Positions 43,792 to 55,416 of a stretch of DNA of 64,000 bases are shown in pieces. The stretch lies in contig NZ_LWLB01000032.1 in NCBI RefSeq assembly GCF_001905145.1, positions 284,622-348,621 of the forward strand, written 5' to 3'. The position numbers were made by a program, and so were the translations under genes. The stretch's first letter is position 1, and every line of letters starts with the position of its first letter. The DNA comes from Nocardiopsis sp. TSRI0078. Lineage in GTDB: Bacteria; Actinomycetota; Actinomycetes; Streptosporangiales; Streptosporangiaceae. Below the pieces are notes generated by a model that was not told the DNA's origin, did no database searches, and worked only from the letters and a program-made list of their open reading frames with translations.

Positions 43792-44832
43792 TCAGGACAC
43801 CCAGTCCTTCACCTTCCCGATCAGCGCGGCCGGGTCCTCGCCCATGGGGATCACGTTGAGCTGGGTGACCCCCGCGGCGCGGAAGGCCTCCACCCGCTCG
43901 CGCACGTAGGACTCCGGGCCGACCATGTTGGTCAGCTCCACGAACTCCTCGGGCACGGCCGCCGCGGCCTCGTCCTTCTTCCCGTCCAGGTACAGGTCCT
44001 GGATCTTCTCCGCCGCCTCCTCGTAGCCGTAGCGGCGGGCGACCGTGTTGTAGAAGTTCTTGCCCTTGGCGCCCATACCGCCGACGTACAGGGCGATCAT
44101 CGGCCGCACGAAGTCGAGCAGCCTCTTGGTGTCCTCGCCCTCGCCGATGGCGAGCAGCCCGCCCGCCGAGATCTCCAGCTCGCCCAGGGAGGGGTCCCGC
44201 TCGGCCCTGCCCTCGGCCAGTGCCTCGCCCCACACCGTGTCGGCCTTCTCCGGGATGAACAGGTGCGGCAGCCAGCCGTTGGCGATCTCCGCTGTCATGG
44301 CCACGTTCCTGACGCCCAGCGACGCCACGTAGACCGGGATGTCGGGGCGCACGGGGTGGTTGATGATCTTGAGCGGCTTGCCCAGGCCCGTGCCCTGTTC
44401 CGGAGGCAGGGGCAGCTGGAACACGGTGCCGTCGTGGGTGAGCCGGTCCTCGCGCGCCCAGATCTTGCGGCAGATCTCGATGGTCTCGCGGGTGCGCGCG
44501 AGCGGTTTGACGTAGGGCACACCGTGGAAGCCCTCGATGACCTGCGGGCCGCTGGCCCCCAGACCGAGGATGGCGCGCCCGCCGGACAGGTCGTCCAGTC
44601 CGGCGGCGGTCATCGCGATGAGGGAGGGGGTGCGGCTGTACAGCGGCAGGATGGCCGAACCGATCGCCACGGTCTCGGTACGCGCGGCGATGTAACCCAT
44701 CAGGGTGGGGCTGTCGAACCCGTAGGCCTCGGCGACCCACACGGTGTCGAGTCCGGCTTTTTCCAGTTCGACCACCTGGTCGACGGCGGCCTTGGGCTCA
44801 CCCGCGTACTGGAGCGGCATCGAGATGCGCAT
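43792..44832 (-). CDS. F420-dependent luciferase-like (LLM class) oxidoreductase
   Basis: The 346-residue protein is a TIM-barrel member of the luciferase-like monooxygenase family in its F420-dependent branch. Features are EKAGLDTVWVAEAYGFDSPT, TETVAIGSAILPLYSRTP, the phosphate-binding GRAILGLGASGPQVIEGFHG, and IPVYVASLGVRNVAMTAEIANGW. The absence of FMN-type features and the presence of an F420:NADP oxidoreductase 2.5 kb away support F420 use. The substrate is not predictable. It is transcribed alone and ends at a hairpin terminator. Confidence 0.85.
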   Translation of the reverse strand: MRISMPLQYAGEPKAAVDQVVELEKAGLDTVWVAEAYGFDSPTLMGYIAARTETVAIGSAILPLYSRTPSLIAMTAAGLDDLSGGRAILGLGASGPQVIEGFHGVPYVKPLARTRETIEICRKIWAREDRLTHDGTVFQLPLPPEQGTGLGKPLKIINHPVRPDIPVYVASLGVRNVAMTAEIANGWLPHLFIPEKADTVWGEALAEGRAERDPSLGELEISAGGLLAIGEGEDTKRLLDFVRPMIALYVGGMGAKGKNFYNTVARRYGYEEAAEKIQDLYLDGKKDEAAAAVPEEFVELTNMVGPESYVRERVEAFRAAGVTQLNVIPMGEDPAALIGKVKDWVS

Positions 44833-44953
44833 CTGTCCTCCCGGGAGGGCCGGACCCCCGGCCCCTTAGGCGCTGGAATACGGTGCGACTCTACTCCCGA
44901 GTACGGTTCGGCCCGTTGCCCCGGTCACACGGGAGCGCGCCCGGTACGGAAAA

Positions 44954-44989
44954 GGACCGCCGACCGGGGCAGGCCCCGGCCGGCGGTCC
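44954..44989 (-). terminator. Intrinsic terminator of panB
   Basis: On the reverse strand a 16-bp stem with one mismatch (44954-44969 with 44974-44989, 4-nt loop) is followed by TTTT, 38 bases beyond the panB stop. It is the most classical intrinsic terminator in the window. Confidence 0.75.
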
Positions 44990-45027
44990 GCGCGCTCCTC
45001 GCCCTCAGCCGAGGGCCGGCCCGGCCG

Positions 45028-45885
45028 TCAGCCGGTGTAGGAGTGGCGCTCCTGCGGGAACGTCCCGCCGACGACCTCGTCGGCGTAGGCCGAGGCCGCC
45101 TCGCGCAGCGTCTCGTTCAGGTTGGCGTAGGTCTTGACGAACTTGGCCACGCGTGGGCTCAGCCCCGCCATGTCCTGCCACACCAGCACCTGGGCGTCCG
45201 TGGACGGGCCGGCGCCGATGCCCACGGTGGGGATGGACAGCTGCTCGGTCACCTGTGCGGCCAACTCGGCGGGCACGCACTCCAGCACCACCGCGAAGGC
45301 GCCCGCTCGCTCCATCTCCTTGGCGTCCTTGAGCAGCCCGGCCGCGGCCTCGCCGCGCCCCTGCACCCGGTAGCCGCCCAGGGTGTTCACCGACTGCGGG
45401 GTCAGGCCCAGGTGCGCCATCACCGGCACGCCCGCCGACACCAGCAGCTCCACCTGCGGGGCCACCGCGTGGCCGCCCTCCAGCTTCACCGCCTGGGCCC
45501 GGCCCTCCTTCATGAAGCGGGAGGCCGACTCCAGCGCCTGCTGGGGCGAGGCCTGGTAGGAGCCGAACGGCAGGTCGGCCACGACCAGCGCCCGCCGGGT
45601 GGAGCGGGACACGGCCGCGGTCAGCGGAACCAGTTCGTCCACCGTGACCGGAAGGGTGGTGTCGTAGCCGTAGACGACGTTGGCCGCCGAGTCGCCGACC
45701 AGCAGGACCGGGATGCCGGCCTCGTCGAAGACCCGGGCGGTGAGCGCGTCGTAGGCGGTCAGCATCGGCCAGCGCTCGCCGCGCTCCTTGGCGGCGGCCA
45801 GGTCGCGGACGGTGACACGCCGGTTGGTGACCCCGCCGTACAGGGCGTTGCCGTTCGGCTCGGGGGTCTTGCCTGGGGTGTTCAT
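45028..45885 (-). CDS. panB: 3-methyl-2-oxobutanoate hydroxymethyltransferase
   Basis: PanB makes ketopantoate from 2-oxoisovalerate and methylenetetrahydrofolate, the first step of pantothenate and CoA synthesis. The 285-residue TIM-barrel protein shows [38 protein letters not shown] (Mg-binding Asp), [49 protein letters not shown] and [17 protein letters not shown]. The N-terminal 25 residues before the core are variable. The ATG at 45885 has GGAGGA about 9 bases upstream. It is monocistronic with its own terminator and divergent from an efflux pump. Confidence 0.95.
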   Translation of the reverse strand: MNTPGKTPEPNGNALYGGVTNRRVTVRDLAAAKERGERWPMLTAYDALTARVFDEAGIPVLLVGDSAANVVYGYDTTLPVTVDELVPLTAAVSRSTRRALVVADLPFGSYQASPQQALESASRFMKEGRAQAVKLEGGHAVAPQVELLVSAGVPVMAHLGLTPQSVNTLGGYRVQGRGEAAAGLLKDAKEMERAGAFAVVLECVPAELAAQVTEQLSIPTVGIGAGPSTDAQVLVWQDMAGLSPRVAKFVKTYANLNETLREAASAYADEVVGGTFPQERHSYTG

Positions 45886-46273
45886 GATGTACGTTCCTCC
45901 GTTGTCTCGAAGCACCTCGGGGGTGTCTCCGGACGTGTGGACGAATGATGGTGTCGCGCTCGCGCGCTGGGCGGCCAGGGGCCGCGGGCGGTCCGAGGGG
46001 ACCGGACGTGTGCGGGGACGGGGCCCTGCGCCGGGTGGCGGGGGACCGGCCGTCGCACGCGAACATCATCGCATGCCCCCGCACGTACCACTTCCTTCGG
46101 GATACATGGGGATACAACCGGATTGCGCCTTCGGATGTTTCCATGTAGCCCTGGGAACACAAGGGCCGCAAGGGGGAGGCCAACGCACCGCCCGCGCCGC
46201 CGGGGCCCACCGGCGGCGCCGTTCGTGGGCGCGGTCGCGCCCCGATCGTGTGCCCCGGCGACGGAGGTGGTTC
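45886..46273. other. Divergent region between panB and the DHA2 efflux gene
   Basis: A 388-bp gap without a gene. A relatively AT-rich segment at 46070-46150 contains a tandem GGGATACAT/GGGGATAC repeat and the inverted heptamers TACATGG (46103-46109) and CCATGTA (46141-46147). These are plausible promoter or operator parts for the efflux gene. No firm -35/-10 assignment. Confidence 0.4.
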
Positions 46274-47890
46274 GTGGACGCGCAGACGGCTTATCGGCGC
46301 AGGTGGGGCGGGCTCGCGGTACTGGTCATCTGCCTGCTGGTGATCGTCGCCGACAACACGATCCTCAACGTGGCGCTGCGGGTGCTGTCCGACCCCGTAC
46401 AGGGCCTGGGCGCCAGCCAGTCGCAACTGGCCTGGGCGATCAACTCCTACACGCTGGTCTTCGCCGGGCTGCTGTTCACCTTCGGCGTGCTCGGCGACCG
46501 GTGGGGCCGTCGCCGCCTGCTCATGCTGGGGCTGGCGGTGTTCGGCGCGGCCTCGGCGCTGTCGGCCTACTCCCAGAGCCCCGAACAGCTCGTCCTGGCC
46601 CGCGCGGTGATGGGGTTCGGCGCCTCGATGGTGATGCCGCAGACCCTGTCGATCATCACGAACGTGTTCCCCGCCGAGGAGCGCGCACGCGCCATCGGGA
46701 TCTGGGCGGGCTCGGTCGGGATGGCGATGGCCATCGGCCCGTGGGCGGGCGGCCTGCTGCTGGAGAACTTCTGGTGGGGCTCGATCTTCCTCATCAACGT
46801 GCCCTTCGTGGTGCTGGGCCTGGCCCTGATGCTCGTCCTGATCCCGGACTCGCGGGACGAGGACCCCGGAAGGCCGGACGTGCTGGGCGTGCTGCTGTCC
46901 GTCCCGGGCCTGGTGCTGCTCATCTACGGCATCATCACCGCGGGCGAGAGGGCCTCCCTGGCGGACTGGGACGTGTTCGGCGCCCTGATCGGCGGTGTGG
47001 CCGTGCTCGCGCTCTTCCTGGTGCACGAGTCGCGCACCCCGTCCCCCTCCCTGGACGTGCGCTTCTTCCGCGACCCGAGGTTCAGCGTCTCCATCGCCAT
47101 CGTCATGGTGCTGTTCTTCAGCATGGCCGGGATCATCTTCTTCCTGAGCTTCTACTGGCAGAGCGTCCGGGAGTTCTCGCCGTTCGTGGCGGGGCTGCTG
47201 GTGCTGCCCGCCGCCCTGGGGCAGATGATCATGGCGCCGCTGAGCCCGACGCTCGTGCGGTGGGCGGGGCCGCGCGTGGTCGCCGCCGTCGGCGTGCTGG
47301 GCGTGTGCTCGTGCTTCCTGTTCTTCACCCGGTTGGAGGTGGACACGCCGCTGCCGCTCATCATCGGGTTCTTCTTCCTCCAGGCGGGTGCGATGGCGGT
47401 GGTCCTGACCCCCGCGACCAACGCGATCATGTCCTCGGTGCCGCCGGGCAGGGCCGGCGCCGCCTCCGCGGTGCAGAACACCGTCCGCCAGGTGGGCACG
47501 GCGATGGGCGTCGCGGTCCTGGGCGCGGTCATCTCCTTCCGGTACCGGGCCGGGATCACCCCCGTCCTGGAGAGGGCGGCCGAGGGGGAGGGCGCGGCGG
47601 ACCCGGGGGAGCTGCGCTCGGCGGGCGAGTCGATCGAGGCGACCATGGCCCTCGCCCGCCGCATGGGGGAGGAGGGCCGGGTCCTGGTGGCCCCCGCCAA
47701 GGAGGCGTTCCTGTCCGGGCTGCACACGGCGGCGACCGTGTCCCTGTGCTTCGGCCTGGTCGGGCTGGTCGTGGTCCTCGTCTGGATGCCGCGTGAGGCC
47801 GGCGGCCACCGGGCCGCGGACGAGCCCGGGGAACGCGGCCCGGCGGGCTCGGGGAGCTCCGGGGGGACGGGGGCCGACTCCCCGCGGTGA
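46274..47890 (+). CDS. DHA2-family (EmrB/QacA-like) drug efflux transporter
   Basis: The 538-residue membrane protein has about 14 hydrophobic segments, as expected for 14-TMS proton-driven drug exporters. Visible motifs are LLVIVADNTILNVALRVL in helix 1, GVLGDRWGRRRLLMLGL (motif A) after helix 2, LVLARAVMGFGASMVMP, and motif C-like IGIWAGSVGMAMAIGPWAGG in helix 5. The start GTG at 46274 is set by GGAGGTGG 5 bases upstream; upstream in-frame sequence has no membrane character. The C-terminal tail is Gly/Ser-rich. It is followed by nsrR in the same direction, but with no sign of functional linkage. Confidence 0.9.
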   Translation: MDAQTAYRRRWGGLAVLVICLLVIVADNTILNVALRVLSDPVQGLGASQSQLAWAINSYTLVFAGLLFTFGVLGDRWGRRRLLMLGLAVFGAASALSAYSQSPEQLVLARAVMGFGASMVMPQTLSIITNVFPAEERARAIGIWAGSVGMAMAIGPWAGGLLLENFWWGSIFLINVPFVVLGLALMLVLIPDSRDEDPGRPDVLGVLLSVPGLVLLIYGIITAGERASLADWDVFGALIGGVAVLALFLVHESRTPSPSLDVRFFRDPRFSVSIAIVMVLFFSMAGIIFFLSFYWQSVREFSPFVAGLLVLPAALGQMIMAPLSPTLVRWAGPRVVAAVGVLGVCSCFLFFTRLEVDTPLPLIIGFFFLQAGAMAVVLTPATNAIMSSVPPGRAGAASAVQNTVRQVGTAMGVAVLGAVISFRYRAGITPVLERAAEGEGAADPGELRSAGESIEATMALARRMGEEGRVLVAPAKEAFLSGLHTAATVSLCFGLVGLVVVLVWMPREAGGHRAADEPGERGPAGSGSSGGTGADSPR

Positions 47891-47991
47891 CGTCCGCGGG
47901 CGCCCGGTGGGGGCCGGTGGGCAAAGGCCCGGGCGGAGACCGGCCCGACCGGCGGAACCGGCCACCGGAGCCGGTCGCCTACCTTGTGTCC

Positions 47992-48426
47992 ATGCGTCTG
48001 ACCGCTTTCACCGATGTCTCACTGCGGCTGGTCATGCGGCTCGCGGTCGCGGAGGACGGCGAGCTCCTCACGACCAGGACCGCCGCCGGGATGCTCTCCG
48101 TGCCGTACACGCACATGGCCAAGGCCGTGGCCCGGCTGTCCGACATGGGGCTGGTGGAGGCCCGGCGCGGCCGCAACGGCGGCCTGCGCCTGACGGAGGC
48201 CGGGAGGCGGGCGTCGGTCGGGTCGATCGTGCGCGAGCTGGAGGGCGGAGGGGACCTCGCCGGGTGCGAGGACGATCCGCCCTGCCCGCTGCGCGCCGCC
48301 TGCCGGCTGCGGGGAGCCCTGGGCGAGGCGCGCGAGGCGTTCTACGCCTCACTCGACGGCGTCACCGTGGAGTCCCTGGTGGCGCCGCCCGCCCGTGGCG
48401 CCCTCACCCTGTTGCGCTCCGACTGA
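47992..48426 (+). CDS. nsrR: NsrR-type Rrf2-family nitric oxide-sensing repressor
   Basis: This 144-residue regulator has the Rrf2 winged helix (TTRTAAGMLSVPYTHMAKAV and the wing RRGRNGGLRLTEAGR). It also has all ligands known for the [4Fe-4S] cluster of Streptomyces NsrR: Asp8, Cys92, Cys98 and Cys104. NO destroys the cluster and releases repression of flavohaemoglobin. The flavohaemoglobin gene follows 144 bases later and carries a matching operator. The ATG at 47992 has no ribosome site, but TACCTT ends 6 bases before it, so the mRNA is probably leaderless. Confidence 0.92.
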   Translation: MRLTAFTDVSLRLVMRLAVAEDGELLTTRTAAGMLSVPYTHMAKAVARLSDMGLVEARRGRNGGLRLTEAGRRASVGSIVRELEGGGDLAGCEDDPPCPLRAACRLRGALGEAREAFYASLDGVTVESLVAPPARGALTLLRSD

Positions 48427-48509
48427 CGTCCTCCTCGGGGCGACCCCTCGTGGAAGGTGCGTCCGGCGCGCAACGGCACCCCCGGTGGGGGCCTCCCCGC
48501 GGTGGTTTT

Positions 48510-48532
48510 AATATGCATCCCAGATGCCAATT
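48510..48532 (+). promoter_or_regulatory. NsrR operator upstream of hmp
   Basis: A 23-bp imperfect palindrome of form AAT-N2-GCATC-N3-GATGC-N2-ATT, 16 of 23 positions symmetric, lies 38-60 bases before the hmp start. It occurs within the only AT-rich patch of the gap, where the promoter must be. The layout matches operators known for actinobacterial NsrR. Confidence 0.8.
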
Positions 48533-48570
48533 ATCTGTCCCGGGACAGGTTTCCCCACCAAGGAGCCCCC

Positions 48571-49752
48571 ATGCTCTCCACCGAGTCCGCCGCCGCGGTA
48601 CGGTCCACCCTCCCCGTCGTGGCCGAGGCCCTGGACACCGTCACCGCCCGGTTCTACGAGACGATGCTCGGCGACCGGCCCGAACTCCTCGACGGCATGT
48701 TCAACCGGGGCAACCAGGCCTCCGGCGAGCAGCGCGCGGCCCTGGCCGGATCGATCGCCGCCTTCGCCACGATGCTCCTCGAACGCCCGGACGAGCGCCC
48801 CGACGCCCTCCTCTCCCGTATCGCCCACAAGCACGTCTCCCTCGGGGTCACCGAGGACCAGTACGTGGTCGTGCACAAGTACCTCTTCGCCGCCATCGCC
48901 CACACCCTCGGCGACGCGGCCACCCCCGAGGTCGTCGGGGCCTGGGACGAGGTGTACTGGCTCATGGCGGGAGCCCTCATCGCGGCGGAGGCGCGCCTGT
49001 ACGCCGGCCACGGGCGCACGGGCCAGGAGGTCTGGCGCCCCTGGCGGGTCGCCGAGCGCCGCGAGCAGACCCCCGACACCGTCTGCCTGACCCTCGAACC
49101 CGAGGACGGGGACCCCGTCCCCGCCTTCCGGCCCGGCCAGTACGTCAGCGTCCGCGTCCGCATGCCCGACGGCGTCCGCCAGGCCCGCCAGTACTCCCTG
49201 ACCGGCGGCGAGGGCAGGCGCCGCCGCATCACCGTCAAGCGCCTGCGCGCCGGGGCGAACCCCGCGGGCGAGGTCTCCACCCTGCTGCACGACACCGCCG
49301 TCCCCGGAGACACCGTCATGGTGTCCGTCCCGGCGGGCGACGTGACCCTGTCCGACGGCGACCACCCCCTCGTGATGGCCTCGGCCGGGATCGGCTGCAC
49401 ACCGATGGTCGCCATGCTCGGCCGGCTCGCCGGACGGCGCAGCGGGCGCCGCGTCCTCGTGCTGCACGCCGACCGCAGCCCGCGCGACCACGCCCACCGG
49501 GACGAGATCCGCGCCCTGGTCGACGCGCTCCCCAACGCGACCTCACGGTTCTGGTACGAGACCGGCGGCGACGACGGCCGGGGGCGGATGGACCTGAGCG
49601 GGGTGGAGATCCCCCGGGGCGCCGAGGCCTACCTGTGCGGGCCGCTGCCGTTCATGCGCGACGTGCGCGCCCAGCTGCTCGGGGCCGGCGTGCCCGCCCG
49701 CCTCGTCCGCTACGAGGTGTTCGGCCCCGACCTGTGGCTGGGCACCGACTGA
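48571..49752 (+). CDS. hmp: Flavohaemoprotein, nitric oxide dioxygenase
   Basis: The 393-residue enzyme converts NO and O2 to nitrate with NAD(P)H. Domain order is a globin (residues 1-about 140, with proximal His88 in AHKHVSLGV and FYETMLG carrying the distal Tyr). The FAD domain follows (RQYSLTGGEG near residue 206), then an NAD domain (ASAGIGCTPMVAML near 270, and YLCGPLPFMRDV near the end). The final VRYEVFGPDLW is typical. The ATG is set by AAGGAG 5 bases upstream. Control by NsrR is indicated by the operator and the adjacent regulator gene. Confidence 0.95.
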   Translation: MLSTESAAAVRSTLPVVAEALDTVTARFYETMLGDRPELLDGMFNRGNQASGEQRAALAGSIAAFATMLLERPDERPDALLSRIAHKHVSLGVTEDQYVVVHKYLFAAIAHTLGDAATPEVVGAWDEVYWLMAGALIAAEARLYAGHGRTGQEVWRPWRVAERREQTPDTVCLTLEPEDGDPVPAFRPGQYVSVRVRMPDGVRQARQYSLTGGEGRRRRITVKRLRAGANPAGEVSTLLHDTAVPGDTVMVSVPAGDVTLSDGDHPLVMASAGIGCTPMVAMLGRLAGRRSGRRVLVLHADRSPRDHAHRDEIRALVDALPNATSRFWYETGGDDGRGRMDLSGVEIPRGAEAYLCGPLPFMRDVRAQLLGAGVPARLVRYEVFGPDLWLGTD

Positions 49753-49753
49753 C

Positions 49754-49993
49754 CCGGTCCGCCTTCGGGGCCGGGCCGGTCCCGCCTTCGCGGTCCGGGC
49801 CCGCCCCGGGGAAGGCCGCGAGGTCGTCCTGGAACAGCGGGGCGACCACGTCGTGTGGGGGCGTGGCCTCGACCACTCCTGGGTCGCGGAGGAGGACTCG
49901 GTGCTGCTAACGCTCCGGTGGCCGTCCGTGCCCGGCCACGCGGTGCCGGACGGCCGTCCACAGGCGTCAGCGGAACGGCCGGGAAAGTCGTAG
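49754..49993 (+). pseudogene. Decayed C-terminal gene fragment, cupin-like
   Basis: One frame between hmp and dnaE reads as protein over about 55 codons (segment REVVLEQRGDHVVWGRGLDH, then SWVAEEDSVLLTLRWPSVPG). Strong G/C third-position bias then fades before the TAG at 49991. There is no start codon in frame before this segment, and the frame runs back into hmp out of phase. The sequence resembles the end of a small cupin-fold protein (GDHVVWGxGxDHSW pattern). It is best read as a relic whose 5' part was lost. The family assignment is tentative. Confidence 0.4.
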
Positions 49994-50042
49994 GCTCAGG
50001 AGTTACCACCCGTCCACCGACCCTCATGGGGGCACCCTAGCC

Positions 50043-53603
<3,561 letters not shown>

Positions 53604-53619
53604 TCTGCCCCGTCCTCCT

Positions 53620-53655
53620 GGTCCCCGGGCGCCCCGTGAAGGGCGTCCGGGGACC
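53620..53655 (+). terminator. Intrinsic terminator of dnaE
   Basis: A 15-bp stem with one G-T pair (53620-53634 with 53641-53655, 6-nt loop) followed by TTCTT, 16 bases after the dnaE stop. Confidence 0.75.
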
Positions 53656-53761
53656 TTCTTCGTGCTCGGGGCTTGCCTTCGGAAATTTATCGATATATCT
53701 TTGAGCTATCAGAACAGAGAATGACAGTCTCTTGATATCGCTAGTTGAGAAGGAGAACACC

Positions 53762-54583
53762 ATGAGTGCCATGGCACTTCCCGGCCCCTGGTCCTGGGAC
53801 GCGAACAGCCCGCGTCGTGTGCGCGGCCCCTGGGGCCGGCGCCTCGGAGGCGGCCGCCCCGAGCGCCGCGGCCCCGAGTACCGCGGTCGCGGGCGCGGCG
53901 GTGGGTGGGCTGAGTTCGGATCGGTTCCACCCGAGCCCCCCATGCCGCCCGGAGTCCCGCCGTGGGGAGGCGGGCCCCCCGGGCCCGGTCAGCAGTTCGG
54001 CGGCTTCGGCCCCGGCGGCGGCTTCGGCCCCGGCGGGGGCTTCGGTCCCCGGGGCGGACGCGGCGGAGGCCGGCGCGGGAGCGGGTACCGTGCCAAGCGG
54101 GGCGACGTGCGCACCGGCATCCTGCTGCTGCTCGCCGAGGAACCGCGCAGCGGGTACGAGATCATCCGCGAGGGGCGCGACCGCAGCGGCGGCATGTGGC
54201 GGCCCAGCCCCGGCTCCGTCTACCCCATGCTCCAGCAGCTGGAGGACGAGGGCCTGGTCGCCCAGCAGACGGGTGAGGGGCGGCGGCGCCCCTACAAGCT
54301 CACCGAGGAGGGCATCGCCCACCTGGAGGAGCACGGCGCCGACCTCACCCCGCCCTGGGAGGCGGTCGCCGACGCCTACGCCGACAGCCGCTCCCGGTAC
54401 GAGGAGGTCGGCACGCTGGCCTACCAGCTCACCGCCGCCGCGGCGCAGGTCGCCCAGGCGGGCAGCGCCGAGCAGCTGGAGCGCGCCAAGCGCCTCCTGG
54501 CCGAGACCAGGCGGGGTCTGTACCTGATCCTCGCCGAGGAGGACGGGGGCTCCGGAGACGGGGACGGCGAAGCCGAGCTCTGA
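53762..54583 (+). CDS. PadR-family regulator with a Gly/Arg/Pro-rich N-terminal extension
   Basis: The 273-residue protein has a PadR winged-helix domain in its centre (GDVRTGILLLLAEEPRSGYE, then SPGSVYPMLQQLEDEGLV and GRRRPYKLTEEG). A C-terminal helical Vir_act-like segment for dimerisation follows. The first 100 residues are low-complexity, with a tandem GGFGPGG repeat and many Arg and Pro residues. Such tails are common in actinobacterial PadR proteins but their role is unknown. AAGGAG lies 6 bases before the ATG. The upstream 70 bases are strikingly AT-rich with small palindromes (TATCGATA at 53688-53695, GATATATC at 53692-53699), a likely autoregulatory operator. Confidence 0.87.
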   Translation: MSAMALPGPWSWDANSPRRVRGPWGRRLGGGRPERRGPEYRGRGRGGGWAEFGSVPPEPPMPPGVPPWGGGPPGPGQQFGGFGPGGGFGPGGGFGPRGGRGGGRRGSGYRAKRGDVRTGILLLLAEEPRSGYEIIREGRDRSGGMWRPSPGSVYPMLQQLEDEGLVAQQTGEGRRRPYKLTEEGIAHLEEHGADLTPPWEAVADAYADSRSRYEEVGTLAYQLTAAAAQVAQAGSAEQLERAKRLLAETRRGLYLILAEEDGGSGDGDGEAEL

Positions 54584-54590
54584 ACCGCAC

Positions 54591-54628
54591 CGCCGGCGCC
54601 CGCGGACGCACCCGTCCGCGGGCGCCGG
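54591..54628 (+). terminator. Terminator of the PadR gene
   Basis: A perfect 17-bp stem (54591-54607 with 54612-54628) with a CACC loop begins 8 bases after the stop. It has no T run. Confidence 0.65.
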
Positions 54629-54752
54629 CGCGTGTCAGGAGTGTGCGCCGCCCCGGCGTGCCGCATCCCGTGCACGTCGGTGACGCGGCCGAAGGAGCCG
54701 GTTCCGCCCGGCCCCCTGAGCACACTCGTGCCGGCGGCCGGGCGCGCCGCGG

Positions 54753-55286
54753 CTACACGCCGGTGGTGCCGTCGGCGAGTTCGCGCAGAAGGTCCAGGTG
54801 GCCGTTGTGGCGGGCGGTCTCCTCGATCATGTGCACCAGCACCCAGCGCAGCGTGGTGGACTCCTCGTTCCGTCGCGCGCTCGCCGCCACGGCGTCCAGC
54901 TCCAGCTTGGCGGTGATCTCGCGCGAGCGGGCGCACTGGTCCTCGTACTCGTCGAGCAGCCGGTCCAGGGGGACCTCCCCGCCCCGGCGCCACTCGGCGT
55001 CCGGATCCTGCGGAGTGGCGTAGCCCTGATCGGGCAGCCCCATCAGGACCATCTCGAACCAGGCGTGCTCCACCCACCGCAGATGGGACACGATGGCGCC
55101 CACGCTCATCAGCGGCGACGTCGGCAGGGGCGTCGCGGTGGCGTGTTCGGCGGACAGCCCGGCGCACTTGGCGTGGACCGTGGCGCGGTGCCACTCCAGC
55201 CACGTGGTGAGCATCGTGCGCTCGTCGGCCGACTTGGGCGGGTCCACGCGGCCGGGCACGGGCGTGGATGCGTTCTCATCACTCAT
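54753..55286 (-). CDS. DinB-superfamily (DUF664) protein, copy 1
   Basis: The 177-residue protein has a four-helix DinB-like layout with the three-histidine metal pattern suggested by LTTWLEWHRATVHAKC, VSHLRWVEHAWFEMV and MIEETARHNGHLDLLREL. Actinobacterial relatives include mycothiol- or bacillithiol-dependent transferases, but the substrate here is unknown. It is near-identical in layout to the neighbouring copy at 55417-55947, including SADERTMLTTWLEWHRATVH versus AADERTMLTTWLDWHRATVH. A recent tandem duplication is likely. The ATG at 55286 gives the MSDENAS start matching MSDKNGP of the other copy. Confidence 0.82.
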   Translation of the reverse strand: MSDENASTPVPGRVDPPKSADERTMLTTWLEWHRATVHAKCAGLSAEHATATPLPTSPLMSVGAIVSHLRWVEHAWFEMVLMGLPDQGYATPQDPDAEWRRGGEVPLDRLLDEYEDQCARSREITAKLELDAVAASARRNEESTTLRWVLVHMIEETARHNGHLDLLRELADGTTGV

Positions 55287-55416
55287 CCGGGCATTCTCCC
55301 GGGCACGGGTTCCCGCATCCACCGGTTTTGCCGATCTCGTCCACCCGGTGTGTCAGGAAGGCCGGCACGGGCGCCGGCGGACCGCGCTCCGCGCCACCCG
55401 CGACGTGCCCGGACGG

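Noticed and set aside
53990..54070. GGCTTCGGCCCCGGC direct repeats inside the PadR gene as a DNA repeat element
   Set aside because: They encode the in-frame GGFGPGG peptide repeat and are explained by the coding sequence.
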